Assembly: GCA_900110395.1 (NCBI GenBank)
Contig: FODP01000011.1
Coordinates: 1 to 64,000 of the forward strand
DNA: 64,000 bases
From: Rhodospirillales bacterium URHD0017
Lineage (GTDB): Bacteria; Pseudomonadota; Alphaproteobacteria; Reyranellales; Reyranellaceae
Reading direction: 5' to 3'
Part shown: one piece after another, positions 41,489-50,229 of the stretch
How the letters are laid out: each line of letters starts with the position of its first letter
Numbering within the stretch: position 1 is the first letter of the stretch
Made by a program: the position numbers and the translations under genes
Notes under the pieces: generated by a model
What the model saw: the letters and a program-made list of their open reading frames with translations, nothing else
What the model was told of the DNA's origin: nothing
Database searches by the model: none

Positions 41489-42655
41489 CTAATAGCTCTT
41501 CGGCAACCCCAGGACACGCTCGGCGACGTAACACAGGATGAGCTGCTCGCTTACCGGCGCGATGCGCGCGATCAGGACCTCGCGCAGGAAACGTTCCACG
41601 TGAAACTCCTTGGCGTAGCCGTAGCCGCCATGGGTGAGGACGGCGCGCTCGCAGGCGTCGTAGGCGGCGCGTGCCCCCAGATATTTGGAGGAGTTGGCCT
41701 CCGCCCCGCACTCCTTGCCGTTGTCGTAGAGCCAGGCCGCCTTGAAGGCCATCAGGTTGGCCGCCTCGAGCGCCATCCAGCTCTCGGCCAGCGGATGCTG
41801 GATCGCCTGATTCTTGCCGATCGGCCGGCCGAACACGATGCGCTCCTTGGCGTATTGCGTGGCGCGGTTGAGGGCCGCCCTGCCGATGCCGATCGCCTCG
41901 GCCGCGATCAGCACGCGCTCGGGGTTGAGCCCATGCAGCAGGTAGTGGAAGCCTTTGCCTTCCTCGCCGATGCGGTCCTCGAGCGGCACCTTCAGGCCGT
42001 CGATGAACACCTGGTTGGTGTCGATCGCCTTGCGGCCCATCTTGTCGATCTCGGTCACCTCGATCTTGGAGCGGTCGAAGTCGGTGTAGAACAGCGACAG
42101 GCCGTCGGTCGGCCGCTTGCACTTGTCCTTGGGCGTCGTGCGGGCGATCAGCAGCATCTTGTCGGCGACCGAGGCCGTCGTGGTGAAGGTCTTCTTGCCG
42201 TGCACGATGTAGCCGTTGCCGTCGCGCTCGGCCTTGGTATCGAGCGCCGTGGTGTTCAGCCCGGCATCGGGCTCGGTGACGGCGAAGCAGCCCTTGATCT
42301 TGCCCTTGATGATGTCGGGCAGGATGCGCTTCTTCTGCTCCTCGGTGCCGAACACCACGATCGGGTTGGGCCCGAAGATGTTGAGATGGATGGCCGAGGC
42401 GCCCTGCAGCGCGGCGCCCGACTCCGCCACGGTCTGCATCAGCAGCGCCGCTTCGGTGATGCCGAGTCCCGCGCCGCCATACTCCTCGGGCATGGCGATG
42501 CCGAGCCAGCCCGCCTCGGCCATGGTGCGGTAGAAGTCGTCGGGAAAGCCGCCTTCCTTGTCCTTCTTGAGCCAGTACCTGTCGTCGAACTGCGCGCAGA
42601 GCTTGGCGACGCTGTCCTTGATGGCGAGCTGATCCTCGGTGAACGCGAAATCCAT
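41489..42655 (-). CDS. Acyl-CoA dehydrogenase
   Basis: This 388-residue flavoprotein has the three-domain acyl-CoA dehydrogenase layout: N-terminal FTEDQLAIKDSVAKLCAQF, FAD-proximal CFAVTEPDAGLNTTALDT (signature 1), IGIGRAALNRATQYAKERIVFGRPIGKNQAI and the C-terminal THGGYGYAKEFHVERFLREVLIARIAPVSE. It oxidises an acyl-CoA to the enoyl-CoA. It is 9 bases downstream of an alpha/beta hydrolase gene in a minus-strand operon. Confidence 0.95.
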   Translation of the reverse strand: MDFAFTEDQLAIKDSVAKLCAQFDDRYWLKKDKEGGFPDDFYRTMAEAGWLGIAMPEEYGGAGLGITEAALLMQTVAESGAALQGASAIHLNIFGPNPIVVFGTEEQKKRILPDIIKGKIKGCFAVTEPDAGLNTTALDTKAERDGNGYIVHGKKTFTTTASVADKMLLIARTTPKDKCKRPTDGLSLFYTDFDRSKIEVTEIDKMGRKAIDTNQVFIDGLKVPLEDRIGEEGKGFHYLLHGLNPERVLIAAEAIGIGRAALNRATQYAKERIVFGRPIGKNQAIQHPLAESWMALEAANLMAFKAAWLYDNGKECGAEANSSKYLGARAAYDACERAVLTHGGYGYAKEFHVERFLREVLIARIAPVSEQLILCYVAERVLGLPKSY

Positions 42656-42664
42656 GGTGATGCC

Positions 42665-43459
42665 TTAGCGATTGGCTGCCAGCCACGACAGCATGATACG
42701 GTTGAACTGGTCCGGCCGCTCGACGTTGGGCAGGTGACGCGCGGCCGCGATGCCTTCGTAGCGACCGCCCGGGATCTTCGAGGCGATGAGCTGGTTGCGG
42801 TCTGGCGGCGTGCCCTGGTCCTCGTCGCCGCAGATCACCAGGGTGGGGGTCTTGATGGTGGGCAGCCGGTCCTCATAGTTGAAGTTCTGGATCGCCGACA
42901 TGCAGCCCGCCGAGCCTTGCGGCGTGGTGCCGCTGATCGTGTCGCGGACCTCGCGCCAGCGCACCGGGTTCACTTTCTTGAACTCGTCGGTGAACCAGCG
43001 CTCCATCGTGCCGTCGGCCAGCGCCGCCAGGCCCTTGGTCCGGACGGTCGCCTTGCGCTCTTCCCAGGTCCCCGCCGAGCCGGGCGGCGTCGAGGGCTGG
43101 GTGTCGCAGAGTGTCAACGACAGCAGGGAGGTCGGGTTCGCCAGCGCAAAACCCTGGCCGATCATGCCGCCGATCGACAATCCGATGTAGTGCACCTTCT
43201 TGATGTCGAGGACGTCGAGCGCGCCCTTAACGTCGGCTGCCAGCGCGTCCATCGTGTAGTCGCCGTCGACCGGGGCGCTGCCGCCGTGGCCACGCATGTC
43301 CAGCCGCAGCACGCGATAGCCCGCCGCCAGCAACGGCACCATCTGCTCGACCCACATGCCGCCGTCGGCGTTCAGGGAATGGGTGAAGCACACCGTCGGC
43401 GCGCCCTGCGGGCCGGCGAGATCGAAATAGACGCGTCGTCCGTTGAGAGAGAGCAGCAT
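42665..43459 (-). CDS. Alpha/beta hydrolase (3-oxoadipate enol-lactonase-like)
   Basis: The 264-residue protein resembles PcaD-type hydrolases: VYFDLAGPQGAPTVCFTHSLNAD, RLDMRGHGGSAP, the nucleophile elbow HYIGLSIGGMIGQG (Ser), and VICGDEDQGTPPD with the catalytic Asp. The expected His is in AARHLPNVERP. It might hydrolyse a lactone or ester intermediate whose acyl-CoA is processed by the adjacent dehydrogenase. Upstream lies an inverted repeat at 43477-43551. Confidence 0.85.
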   Translation of the reverse strand: MLLSLNGRRVYFDLAGPQGAPTVCFTHSLNADGGMWVEQMVPLLAAGYRVLRLDMRGHGGSAPVDGDYTMDALAADVKGALDVLDIKKVHYIGLSIGGMIGQGFALANPTSLLSLTLCDTQPSTPPGSAGTWEERKATVRTKGLAALADGTMERWFTDEFKKVNPVRWREVRDTISGTTPQGSAGCMSAIQNFNYEDRLPTIKTPTLVICGDEDQGTPPDRNQLIASKIPGGRYEGIAAARHLPNVERPDQFNRIMLSWLAANR

Positions 43460-43476
43460 CGAATTCCTCCTTCTTG

Positions 43477-43551
43477 GTCATCCTGAGCGAAGCGAAGGAT
43501 CTCATGCCGGTTGCGGGCGGCCATGAGGTCCTTCGCTGCGCTCAGGACGAC
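43477..43551. repeat. Large dispersed inverted repeat
   Basis: Arms at 43477-43505 (GTCATCCTGAGCGAAGCGAA...) and 43523-43551 are imperfect reverse complements of 29 bases with a 17-base loop. The sequence CATCCTGAGCG.AGCGAAGGATC is a well-known dispersed element in many Proteobacteria. It sits between the SDR and hydrolase genes of the minus-strand operon and may form an RNA hairpin that lowers readthrough. Confidence 0.75.
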
Positions 43552-43558
43552 GTAACTC

Positions 43559-44329
43559 TCACATTGCACTAATTCCACCGTCGATCACGACCTCGGAGCC
43601 GGTCATGAAGCTCGATTCGTCCGACGCCAGAAATACCAGGGCCCAGCCCACTTCCTCGGGCCGGCCAAGCCGCCCGATCGGCACCTGGCGGCCGAGCTTC
43701 TGTTGCATCACCTCGTTGCCGAAGCGGTCGCGGTACTTGTCGAGGATGGGGGTATCGATGAACGTTGGATGCACCGAGTTGCAGCGGATGTTGTAGCCCG
43801 ACTTCGCACAGTGCAGCGCCACCGACTTGCTCAAGAGCCGGACGCCCGCCTTGGCCGAGTTGTAGGCCGCCATGTTGGCGCCGGCGATGATGCCCGAGAT
43901 CGACGAGATGTTGATCACCGAGCCGCCCAGCCGCTGGGTGTGCTTCTTGATCTCGGCGACGCCGTGCTTGCAGCCCAGGAACACGCCGTCGAGGTCGATG
44001 GCGTGAACCTTGCGCCATTCGTCGAGGGTGATGTCCTCGACCGTCTTGCTGAGGCCGATGCCGGCCGAGTTCAGAAGGACGTGCAGGGCGCCGAACTTGT
44101 CGACCGTCTCCTGGATTGCCGCCTTCCAGTTCTCTTCGCTGGTGACGTCGAGTTTCACAAAATGCGCGGCCGAGCCGACCTTGTCGGCCACCGTCTTGCC
44201 GCGGTCGGCGGCGATGTCGGCGACCACGACCTTGGCGCCTTCCTGCGCCATCAGCATGGCGGCATTGGCGCCGAGGCCCGAGGCGCCACCGGTGATCAGC
44301 GCGACCTTGCCGGCCAGACGATCCGTCAT
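43559..44329 (-). CDS. SDR-family oxidoreductase
   Basis: This 256-residue protein has TGGASGLGANAAML (NAD-binding), LNSAGIGLS, the catalytic NISSISGII and YNSAKAGVR motifs, and the C-terminal SFMTGSEVVIDGGISAM. It is a classical SDR such as a 3-alpha/20-beta-hydroxysteroid- or cyclohexanol-dehydrogenase-like enzyme. Its start overlaps the stop of the upstream EamA gene (ATGA at 44326-44329). Confidence 0.93.
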   Translation of the reverse strand: MTDRLAGKVALITGGASGLGANAAMLMAQEGAKVVVADIAADRGKTVADKVGSAAHFVKLDVTSEENWKAAIQETVDKFGALHVLLNSAGIGLSKTVEDITLDEWRKVHAIDLDGVFLGCKHGVAEIKKHTQRLGGSVINISSISGIIAGANMAAYNSAKAGVRLLSKSVALHCAKSGYNIRCNSVHPTFIDTPILDKYRDRFGNEVMQQKLGRQVPIGRLGRPEEVGWALVFLASDESSFMTGSEVVIDGGISAM

Positions 44330-45240
44330 GTCTTCTTTCCTCCAGCCCGCGCTTCACGATGGGCGATGTAGCTCGTGGCCGACACGATGATCGCCGCGCC
44401 GACGAACGTCCAGCCGTCGGAGGTCTTGCCCCACAGCACGACATCCGACAAGGCGGCCCACACGATGCCGAGGAAGGTGATGGGTTGCAGGGCGGAAATG
44501 TCGAGCAGGCGATAGGCCCAGGTGATGAAGAAGTAGCCCATGGTTCCGAAGAAGCCCGAGGCCATGAACCAAAGGAGCTGATCGCCGCTCGGCGCCTGCC
44601 AGAACCACAGGCCGAACGGCGCGAAGCAGACGGCGCCCACGGTGCTCTGCCACAGCACGACGACCTCGGGCCGGTCGCGGCCGGCCACGACCTTGGCGAC
44701 CAGGTTGGAGCCCGCGATCAATGGCACGGCCATCATCATCATGACGGCGCCGGGGTTCATCGCGATGAGGCCCGGCCGCACGATCACCAGCATGCCGAAG
44801 AAGCCGACTCCGACCGCGGCCCAGCGCCGCCAGTGCACCGTCTCGCGCAGGAAGAGGACGGCGCCCAGGGTCACGAAGATCGGGCCGGTGAAGCCCAGCG
44901 CCGCCATGGTGGCGAGCGGCAGCCAGGCGACCGCCTCGTACCAAAGGCCGTAGCCCGGCGTGTGGAACACGCCGCGCAGGCAATGGAGTTTCAGGTCGCG
45001 CGTACGCATGCCGGCCGGCCCGACGCGCCACAGCATGTAGGGCGCGATGAAGGCGATGCCGGCCAGCCAGCGGCCCCACGACACCAGGAGCGGCGGCAGC
45101 TCGCTTACCAGCTCCTTGGCGGAGATGTTGAGGCAGTTGAAGAACAGGCCCGAGACGACGGCGAGGAAGAAGCCGCGCGCCACGCGCGAGGGAATGAGGC
45201 GCGACAGCGAATCGGGCGCGTCGAGGACGGGCGCGGACAT
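44326..45240 (-). CDS. EamA/DMT-family transporter
   Basis: The 304-residue membrane protein has about ten transmembrane helices in two EamA repeats: FFLAVVSGLFFNCLNISAKEL to RPGLIAMNPG, and AVPLIAGSNLVAKVVAG to WAYRLLDISALQPITFLGIVWAAL. It is a drug/metabolite-type exporter or importer. I used ATG 45240; an in-frame upstream Met would add up to ten residues. It leads the minus-strand operon with the SDR, hydrolase and acyl-CoA dehydrogenase genes. Confidence 0.9.
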   Translation of the reverse strand: MSAPVLDAPDSLSRLIPSRVARGFFLAVVSGLFFNCLNISAKELVSELPPLLVSWGRWLAGIAFIAPYMLWRVGPAGMRTRDLKLHCLRGVFHTPGYGLWYEAVAWLPLATMAALGFTGPIFVTLGAVLFLRETVHWRRWAAVGVGFFGMLVIVRPGLIAMNPGAVMMMMAVPLIAGSNLVAKVVAGRDRPEVVVLWQSTVGAVCFAPFGLWFWQAPSGDQLLWFMASGFFGTMGYFFITWAYRLLDISALQPITFLGIVWAALSDVVLWGKTSDGWTFVGAAIIVSATSYIAHREARAGGKKT

Positions 45241-45362
45241 CGCACAGCGGCTTGCCCTTTGCATAGGCAACGGTCAAGGCGCGGGTTTCGCAGGTTCGTC
45301 ATGCCTCGCGTTTGTTTTCGCCGGTGCATCAAGTAGGTTCGAGACAGGGAAGAAGAGGGTGG

Positions 45363-46337
45363 ATGATGTTGCGTCGCGGCGTTTCCTTGTTGATCGCGGG
45401 TCTGCTTGCCTTGCCTTTGGCGGCGATGGCCCAGGACGCCTATCCCAGTCGCACGGTGCGCTGGGTCGTGCCGTTCCCGGCCGGCGGGCCGACCGACACG
45501 CTGTCTCGCATCCTCGTGGCGCGCCTGGCCGAGATGTGGGGCCAGAGCGTCGTGGTCGAGAACAAGGGCGGCGCCTCGGGCGCGATCGGCACCGACTCCG
45601 TCGCCAAGGCACAGCCCGACGGCTACACGCTGATGCTGGGCACCCAGAGCACCAACGCGTCCAACATGCTCTTCTTTCCCAACCTGCCCTACGATCCCAT
45701 CAAGGATTTCCAGCCGCTGACGCTGATCGGCACAGCCTGCATGGCGCTGGTCACGGCGCCCAACATCCCGGCCAACACGCCCCGGGAGTTCGTCGAGTGG
45801 GCCAAGAAGCAGGACGGCGGCGTCTCCTATGCCTCGGCCGCCCCCGGCAGCTCGCAGCACGTCGCCGCCGAGCTCATGGTCCGGCGCGCCGACATGAAGG
45901 CCACGCATGTGCCCTATCGCGGCAGCTCGGCCGCCATGCCCGACCTGATGAGCGGCCGCGTCGCCTTCATGTTCGACAATCTGCCGTCGGCCTTGCCGGC
46001 GGCGCGCGCCGGCAAGGTCAAGGCGCTGGCGCAGACCTGCGCCACGCGCTCGCCGTCGGCGCCCGACCTGCCGACCATGGAGGAATCGGGCTTCCCCGAC
46101 TTCGCCATCGAAGGCTGGTACGGCATCTTCGCGCCGGCCAGGACCCCCAAGCCGATCGTCGACAAGCTCTCGGCCGACATCAACAAGGTCCTGAAGGAGC
46201 CGGAGTCGATGGAGAAGTGGAAGACGCTGGGCTTCGACCCGATCGGCACCACGCCCGAAGCCTTCGCCGAGCGCCAGAAGGCGGACCTCGCCTACTGGAA
46301 GAAGATGATCGATTACACCGGCATCAAGGTGGAGTAG
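45363..46337 (+). CDS. Bug/TctC-family periplasmic solute-binding protein
   Basis: This 324-residue Bug protein starts at ATG 45363 and has a signal peptide (ending LAAMAQDAYP). Motifs are VVPFPAGGPTDTLSRIL, VVENKGGASGAIG, VPYRGSSAAMPDLMSGR and APDLPTMEESGFPDF. The D-aminoacylase gene follows only 4 bases later, so the binding protein may capture the substrate of that enzyme. It is divergent from the EamA operon. Confidence 0.94.
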   Translation: MMLRRGVSLLIAGLLALPLAAMAQDAYPSRTVRWVVPFPAGGPTDTLSRILVARLAEMWGQSVVVENKGGASGAIGTDSVAKAQPDGYTLMLGTQSTNASNMLFFPNLPYDPIKDFQPLTLIGTACMALVTAPNIPANTPREFVEWAKKQDGGVSYASAAPGSSQHVAAELMVRRADMKATHVPYRGSSAAMPDLMSGRVAFMFDNLPSALPAARAGKVKALAQTCATRSPSAPDLPTMEESGFPDFAIEGWYGIFAPARTPKPIVDKLSADINKVLKEPESMEKWKTLGFDPIGTTPEAFAERQKADLAYWKKMIDYTGIKVE

Positions 46338-46341
46338 GGCG

Positions 46342-48051
46342 ATGGCGTACGACCTGAAGATCGTGGGCGGCGACATCGTCGACGGCACCGGCGCACCGCG
46401 CCGCCGTGGCGATGTCGGCATCAAGGATGGCAAGGTCGTGGCGCTGGGCAGCGCGCCCGGTACGGCGGAGAAGACCATCGATGCCGGCGGCCAGGCGGTG
46501 GCGCCGGGCTTCGTCGATATCCACACGCATTACGATGCGCAGGTCCTGTGGGATCCCATGCTCACCATCTCGCCGTGGCATGGCGTCACGACGGTGGTGG
46601 TCGGCAATTGCGGCTTCGGCCTGGCCCCTACCAAACCCGAGCATCGCGGCCTGATCCTGCGGACGCTCGAGCGCGTCGAGGCGATGAGCCTTGCCGCCCT
46701 TGAGGCCGGCATCGGCCCGGACTGGCCGTTCGTCACCTTTCCCGAATACATGAACGTCGTCGCCGCCCGGCCGCTCGGCATCAATGTCGCGGTGATGCTG
46801 GGCCACACGCCGCTGCGTCTGTCAGTGATGGGCGAGGAGGCGACCGAGCGCGCCGCGCGGCCCGATGAGATCGCCACCATGAAGCGGCTCACCGCGGAGG
46901 CAATGAACGCCGGCGCCGTTGGCTTCGCCACCTCGGTGTCCAAGGTCCATGTCGGCTATTCCGGCCGGCCGGTGCCGAGCCGGCTCGCCGGCTTCGACGA
47001 GATGCTGGAGATCGCCGACGCCGTGGGCAAATCGGGCCACGGCATCATCCAGTACAATGTCGGCCGCGATCCGCGCTGGGAGGAGTACGAGGCGCTGCAC
47101 GCCAAATCGGGGCGGCCGCTGGTCTGGACGGCGCTGCTGGCGGGCTCGCTCGGTCCCAACTCGCATCGCCCGCAGCTTGCCAGGGCGGGCGAGCAGATCG
47201 CGCGCGGCCTGCCGCTCTATCCGCAAGGCGCCTGCCGGCCCATCCAGATCGAGTTCGATTTCCACTCACCGGTGGTGTTCGACACCTGGGCCTCGTTCGC
47301 CGCCGCACGCGAGGCGCCCGATGACGATGCGCGCCGCAAGGTCTACGCCGATCCGGCCTTCCGTGCGCGCGTGAAGCGCCAGGCCGACGGCCGCGGTCCC
47401 GACGATGCGGTGTTCATGGGCAAGGAGCTCGAGGGGGATACGCGGCGCGCCGCGTTCTATACCTACGTCATCACCCAGGCGAAGGATCCTTCGCTGCGCG
47501 AGCGCAGGCTTGCCGACGTCGCCAAGCAACGCGGCAAGCACGCCGTCGACCTGATGCTCGACCTCGCGATCGACGACCTCGACATGCGGATGCGCGCTTC
47601 GCAGCTCAATTTCGTCGAGGACGAGGTGCGCGAGATCATCAAGGACCCCAATGTGGTGATCGGGCTGGGCGACGGCGGCGCGCATCTCAGCCAGCTCTGC
47701 GATGCCTGCTATGCGACCCATCTGCTGGGCCATTGGGTGCGCGAGGACGGGGCGCTGACGCTGGAGCAGGCGGTTCATCGCCTGACTGGCGCGACGGCCG
47801 CGCTGTTCGGCCTGAACGATCGCGGCCGGCTGGCCGTCGGTCTGCCGGCCGATGTCGTGGTGTTCGATCCTGCGACCGTGGGCGCCTCGGCGCTGGAGCG
47901 CGTCAACGACCTGCCGGCGGGCGCCGATCGGCTGATCGCCCATCCGCGTGGCATCCAGGCCGTGATCGTGAACGGCACACCGCTGCCGCCGCCGGGGCAG
48001 GTTCCCGCCAGGCCCAGCGGCCGGCTGTTGCGCCAGCGCCGGGCAGCGTAG
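46342..48051 (+). CDS. N-acyl-D-amino-acid deacylase / D-aminoacylase-like amidohydrolase
   Basis: This 569-residue enzyme is a second copy of the D-aminoacylase family, with YDLKIVGGDIVDGTGAP, PGFVDIHTHYDAQVLWDPM (HxH), VVGNCGFGLAPTKPE, GHTPLRLSVMGEEATER and GLGDGGAHLSQLCDACYATH. It starts 4 bases after the Bug gene stop and is certainly co-transcribed with it. Relative to the 32396 gene it keeps all visible metal-site motifs. The natural substrate is not known. Confidence 0.88.
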   Translation: MAYDLKIVGGDIVDGTGAPRRRGDVGIKDGKVVALGSAPGTAEKTIDAGGQAVAPGFVDIHTHYDAQVLWDPMLTISPWHGVTTVVVGNCGFGLAPTKPEHRGLILRTLERVEAMSLAALEAGIGPDWPFVTFPEYMNVVAARPLGINVAVMLGHTPLRLSVMGEEATERAARPDEIATMKRLTAEAMNAGAVGFATSVSKVHVGYSGRPVPSRLAGFDEMLEIADAVGKSGHGIIQYNVGRDPRWEEYEALHAKSGRPLVWTALLAGSLGPNSHRPQLARAGEQIARGLPLYPQGACRPIQIEFDFHSPVVFDTWASFAAAREAPDDDARRKVYADPAFRARVKRQADGRGPDDAVFMGKELEGDTRRAAFYTYVITQAKDPSLRERRLADVAKQRGKHAVDLMLDLAIDDLDMRMRASQLNFVEDEVREIIKDPNVVIGLGDGGAHLSQLCDACYATHLLGHWVREDGALTLEQAVHRLTGATAALFGLNDRGRLAVGLPADVVVFDPATVGASALERVNDLPAGADRLIAHPRGIQAVIVNGTPLPPPGQVPARPSGRLLRQRRAA

Positions 48052-48071
48052 GGGGACTCACCGGGCCGACG

Positions 48072-49295
48072 TCAGTGTGTCGGCTTCGCGTTGCCGTCGA
48101 GCGTCATGCGGTAGCGACTTATGGCGATCGCGGTGACGATGACGACGATCGCGAGCAGCGCCGACAGTTCGCTGTGGATGTCCTCGAAGGTCGCGGCCTT
48201 CAGCATCACGCTGCGGGCGATGCGGATGAAGTGGGTCGCCGGCATGATCTCACCCAGCCATTGCGCCCATTGCGGCATCCCGCGAAACGGGAACATGAAG
48301 CCCGACAGCAGGATCGACGGCAGCAAAGTGAAGAAAGATGCCTGCATGGCCTGGAGCTGGTTCTCCGCCAGGGTCGAGATCGTGAAACCGACCGCGAGAT
48401 TGGCGGTGATGAACAGCGCCGTTCCCAGCAGCAGCATCGACACGTCACCGTTGATCGTGATGTCGAACAACAGCCAGGACAGCACGAGGATGATCGCGGT
48501 CTGGATGGCGCCGATCACGAAGTAGGGGATGATCTTGCCGATCATGACCTCGAACGGCCGCACCGGCATGGCCAGCAGGTTCTCCATGGTGCCATGCTCT
48601 CGCTCGCGCGTGACGGCGAGCGCGGTCATCAGCACCATGCTCACCGACAGGATCACCGCGAGCAGGCCGGGCACGATGTTGAGGCGTGCCTTCCCTTCAG
48701 GGTTGTAGCGGCGATGCAGGACGAGCTCCACGGCATCGGAATGGCCCTGGCGTCCGCGCAGCGGCCCGACGAGATCGCGCGACAGCGCCTGCTCGATCGC
48801 AGGTCCCGCCGCCGCCAGCGAGTTGCCCACGCTCATGGGGTCGGTGGCATCGGCGTCGATCATGACCTGCGTGCGCTCGCCGCGCACGAAACGGCGCGTG
48901 AAGTCCGCCGGAATGCTGACGACGAACTGCACCTCGCCCCGTTGCAGCAGCTCGCTGGCCTCGTCGTCGGTGCGCGGCTGGTGGGTGAAGTCCATGTAGC
49001 CGGTATTGCCGATCGCCGACAGAATCGTGCGAGCGATCATGCTGTCGTCGCCCGACACGACGGCGGTCGGCATGTGACGCGGATCGGTCTCGATGGCGTA
49101 GCCGAACAGCAGGAGCTGCAGGATCGGCAGCACGAAGATCACGGCGAAGCTCATGCGTTCGCGACGGAAGGGCAGCATTTCCTTGGTGACGACGGCGCCG
49201 ACGCGCCGCCAGAAGCCGGCAAGGCGGACCGGCGACACTTTGACGTCAGGCGGGTTGGAGAGCGGCCTGCCGGCGAGTTCAAGAATCCAGCGCAT
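48072..49295 (-). CDS. ABC-2-type exporter permease
   Basis: The 407-residue protein has one N-terminal membrane helix (SFAVIFVLPILQLLLFGYAIE), a large periplasmic domain and five more helices near the C-terminus, the layout of YhhJ/YbhR permeases. TREREHGTMENLLAMPVRPFEVMIGKI is the typical ABC-2 coupling region. With the ATPase and HlyD-type protein upstream it forms an envelope exporter for toxic compounds, lipids or small molecules. Its start overlaps the ATPase gene by 17 bases. Confidence 0.93.
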   Translation of the reverse strand: MRWILELAGRPLSNPPDVKVSPVRLAGFWRRVGAVVTKEMLPFRRERMSFAVIFVLPILQLLLFGYAIETDPRHMPTAVVSGDDSMIARTILSAIGNTGYMDFTHQPRTDDEASELLQRGEVQFVVSIPADFTRRFVRGERTQVMIDADATDPMSVGNSLAAAGPAIEQALSRDLVGPLRGRQGHSDAVELVLHRRYNPEGKARLNIVPGLLAVILSVSMVLMTALAVTREREHGTMENLLAMPVRPFEVMIGKIIPYFVIGAIQTAIILVLSWLLFDITINGDVSMLLLGTALFITANLAVGFTISTLAENQLQAMQASFFTLLPSILLSGFMFPFRGMPQWAQWLGEIMPATHFIRIARSVMLKAATFEDIHSELSALLAIVVIVTAIAISRYRMTLDGNAKPTH

Positions 49296-50229
49296 TGTCG
49301 CGGGCCTTCCCCATGAGATGGATGAAGATGTCTTCCAGCGTCGGCTCCGCCTCGTCCCAGCGGATCGATGGGTCGGCGCGATGAGGCTCGATGGCCTTCA
49401 GGAGCGCATCGCGGTCGGGGCCGCAGACGTGCAGTGTCGTGCCAAACGCGGCGGCTGCGGTGACGCCGGGAGCGCCTTGCAGGTCGGTCGCCAGTCGATC
49501 GGCGCCGGGCCCCGATGCCACGAAGCCCACCAGGCCGGACGCCCGAACGATCTCATGGGCGGTGCCGCGCGCCATCAGCTCGCCATAGGCGATGTAGGCG
49601 ATCTCGTGACAGCGCTCGGCCTCGTCCATGTAGTGTGTCGAGACCAGCACGGTGATGCCCTGCGCGGCATAGGCGTGGATCTCATCCCAGAAAGCGCGGC
49701 GCGCCTTGGGGTCGACGCCGGCCGTGGGCTCGTCGAGCAAGAGCAGCCGGGGCTCGTGCAGCACGCAGGCGGCGAGCGCGAGGCGCTGCTTCCAGCCGCC
49801 CGACAGCGAGCCGGCGAGCTGCTTCTGACGCGTCGCCATGCCGAGCCGTTCCAGCGAGGCGTCGATCCTCTCGCGCATGCGGTCGAGCCCGTAGACGCGG
49901 CCGACGAACTCGAGGTTTTCGCGGATGGTGAGATCCTCGTAGAGGCCGAAGCGCTGGGTCATGTAGCCGGTCTGGCGCTTGATGGCCTCGCGATCGCGCA
50001 GCAGGTCGTAGCCCAGGCAGGTGCCGCCGCCGCCGTCGGGCGTGAGCAGGCCGCAGATCATGCGAAGCGTCGTGGTCTTGCCCGAGCCGTTGGGACCGAG
50101 GAAGCCGCAGATGCGGCCCGGCGCGACGGCCAGGGTCACGCGGTCGACGACAGTGCGCGTGCCGTAGCGCTTCACCAGCTCATGAACGTCGATCGCCAAG
50201 CTGTCGGCCAGCCCTGAGGCTGGTGTCAT
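49279..50229 (-). CDS. ABC exporter ATPase
   Basis: This 316-residue ATPase has Walker A GPNGSGKTTT, the signature SLSGGWKQRLALA, Walker B LLLLDEPTAGVDP and the H-loop VSTHYMDEAERC. The C-terminal extension (EPTLEDIFIHLMGKARDN) is typical of partners of ABC-2 permeases. It overlaps the upstream adaptor gene by ATGA (50226-50229) and the permease downstream. Confidence 0.96.
   Translation of the reverse strand: MTPASGLADSLAIDVHELVKRYGTRTVVDRVTLAVAPGRICGFLGPNGSGKTTTLRMICGLLTPDGGGGTCLGYDLLRDREAIKRQTGYMTQRFGLYEDLTIRENLEFVGRVYGLDRMRERIDASLERLGMATRQKQLAGSLSGGWKQRLALAACVLHEPRLLLLDEPTAGVDPKARRAFWDEIHAYAAQGITVLVSTHYMDEAERCHEIAYIAYGELMARGTAHEIVRASGLVGFVASGPGADRLATDLQGAPGVTAAAAFGTTLHVCGPDRDALLKAIEPHRADPSIRWDEAEPTLEDIFIHLMGKARDNALDS

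Noticed and set aside
40736..43486. A 916-codon plus-strand open frame
   Set aside because: It is antisense to the clear acyl-CoA dehydrogenase, hydrolase and secreted-protein genes and has no recognisable domain; a composition artefact.
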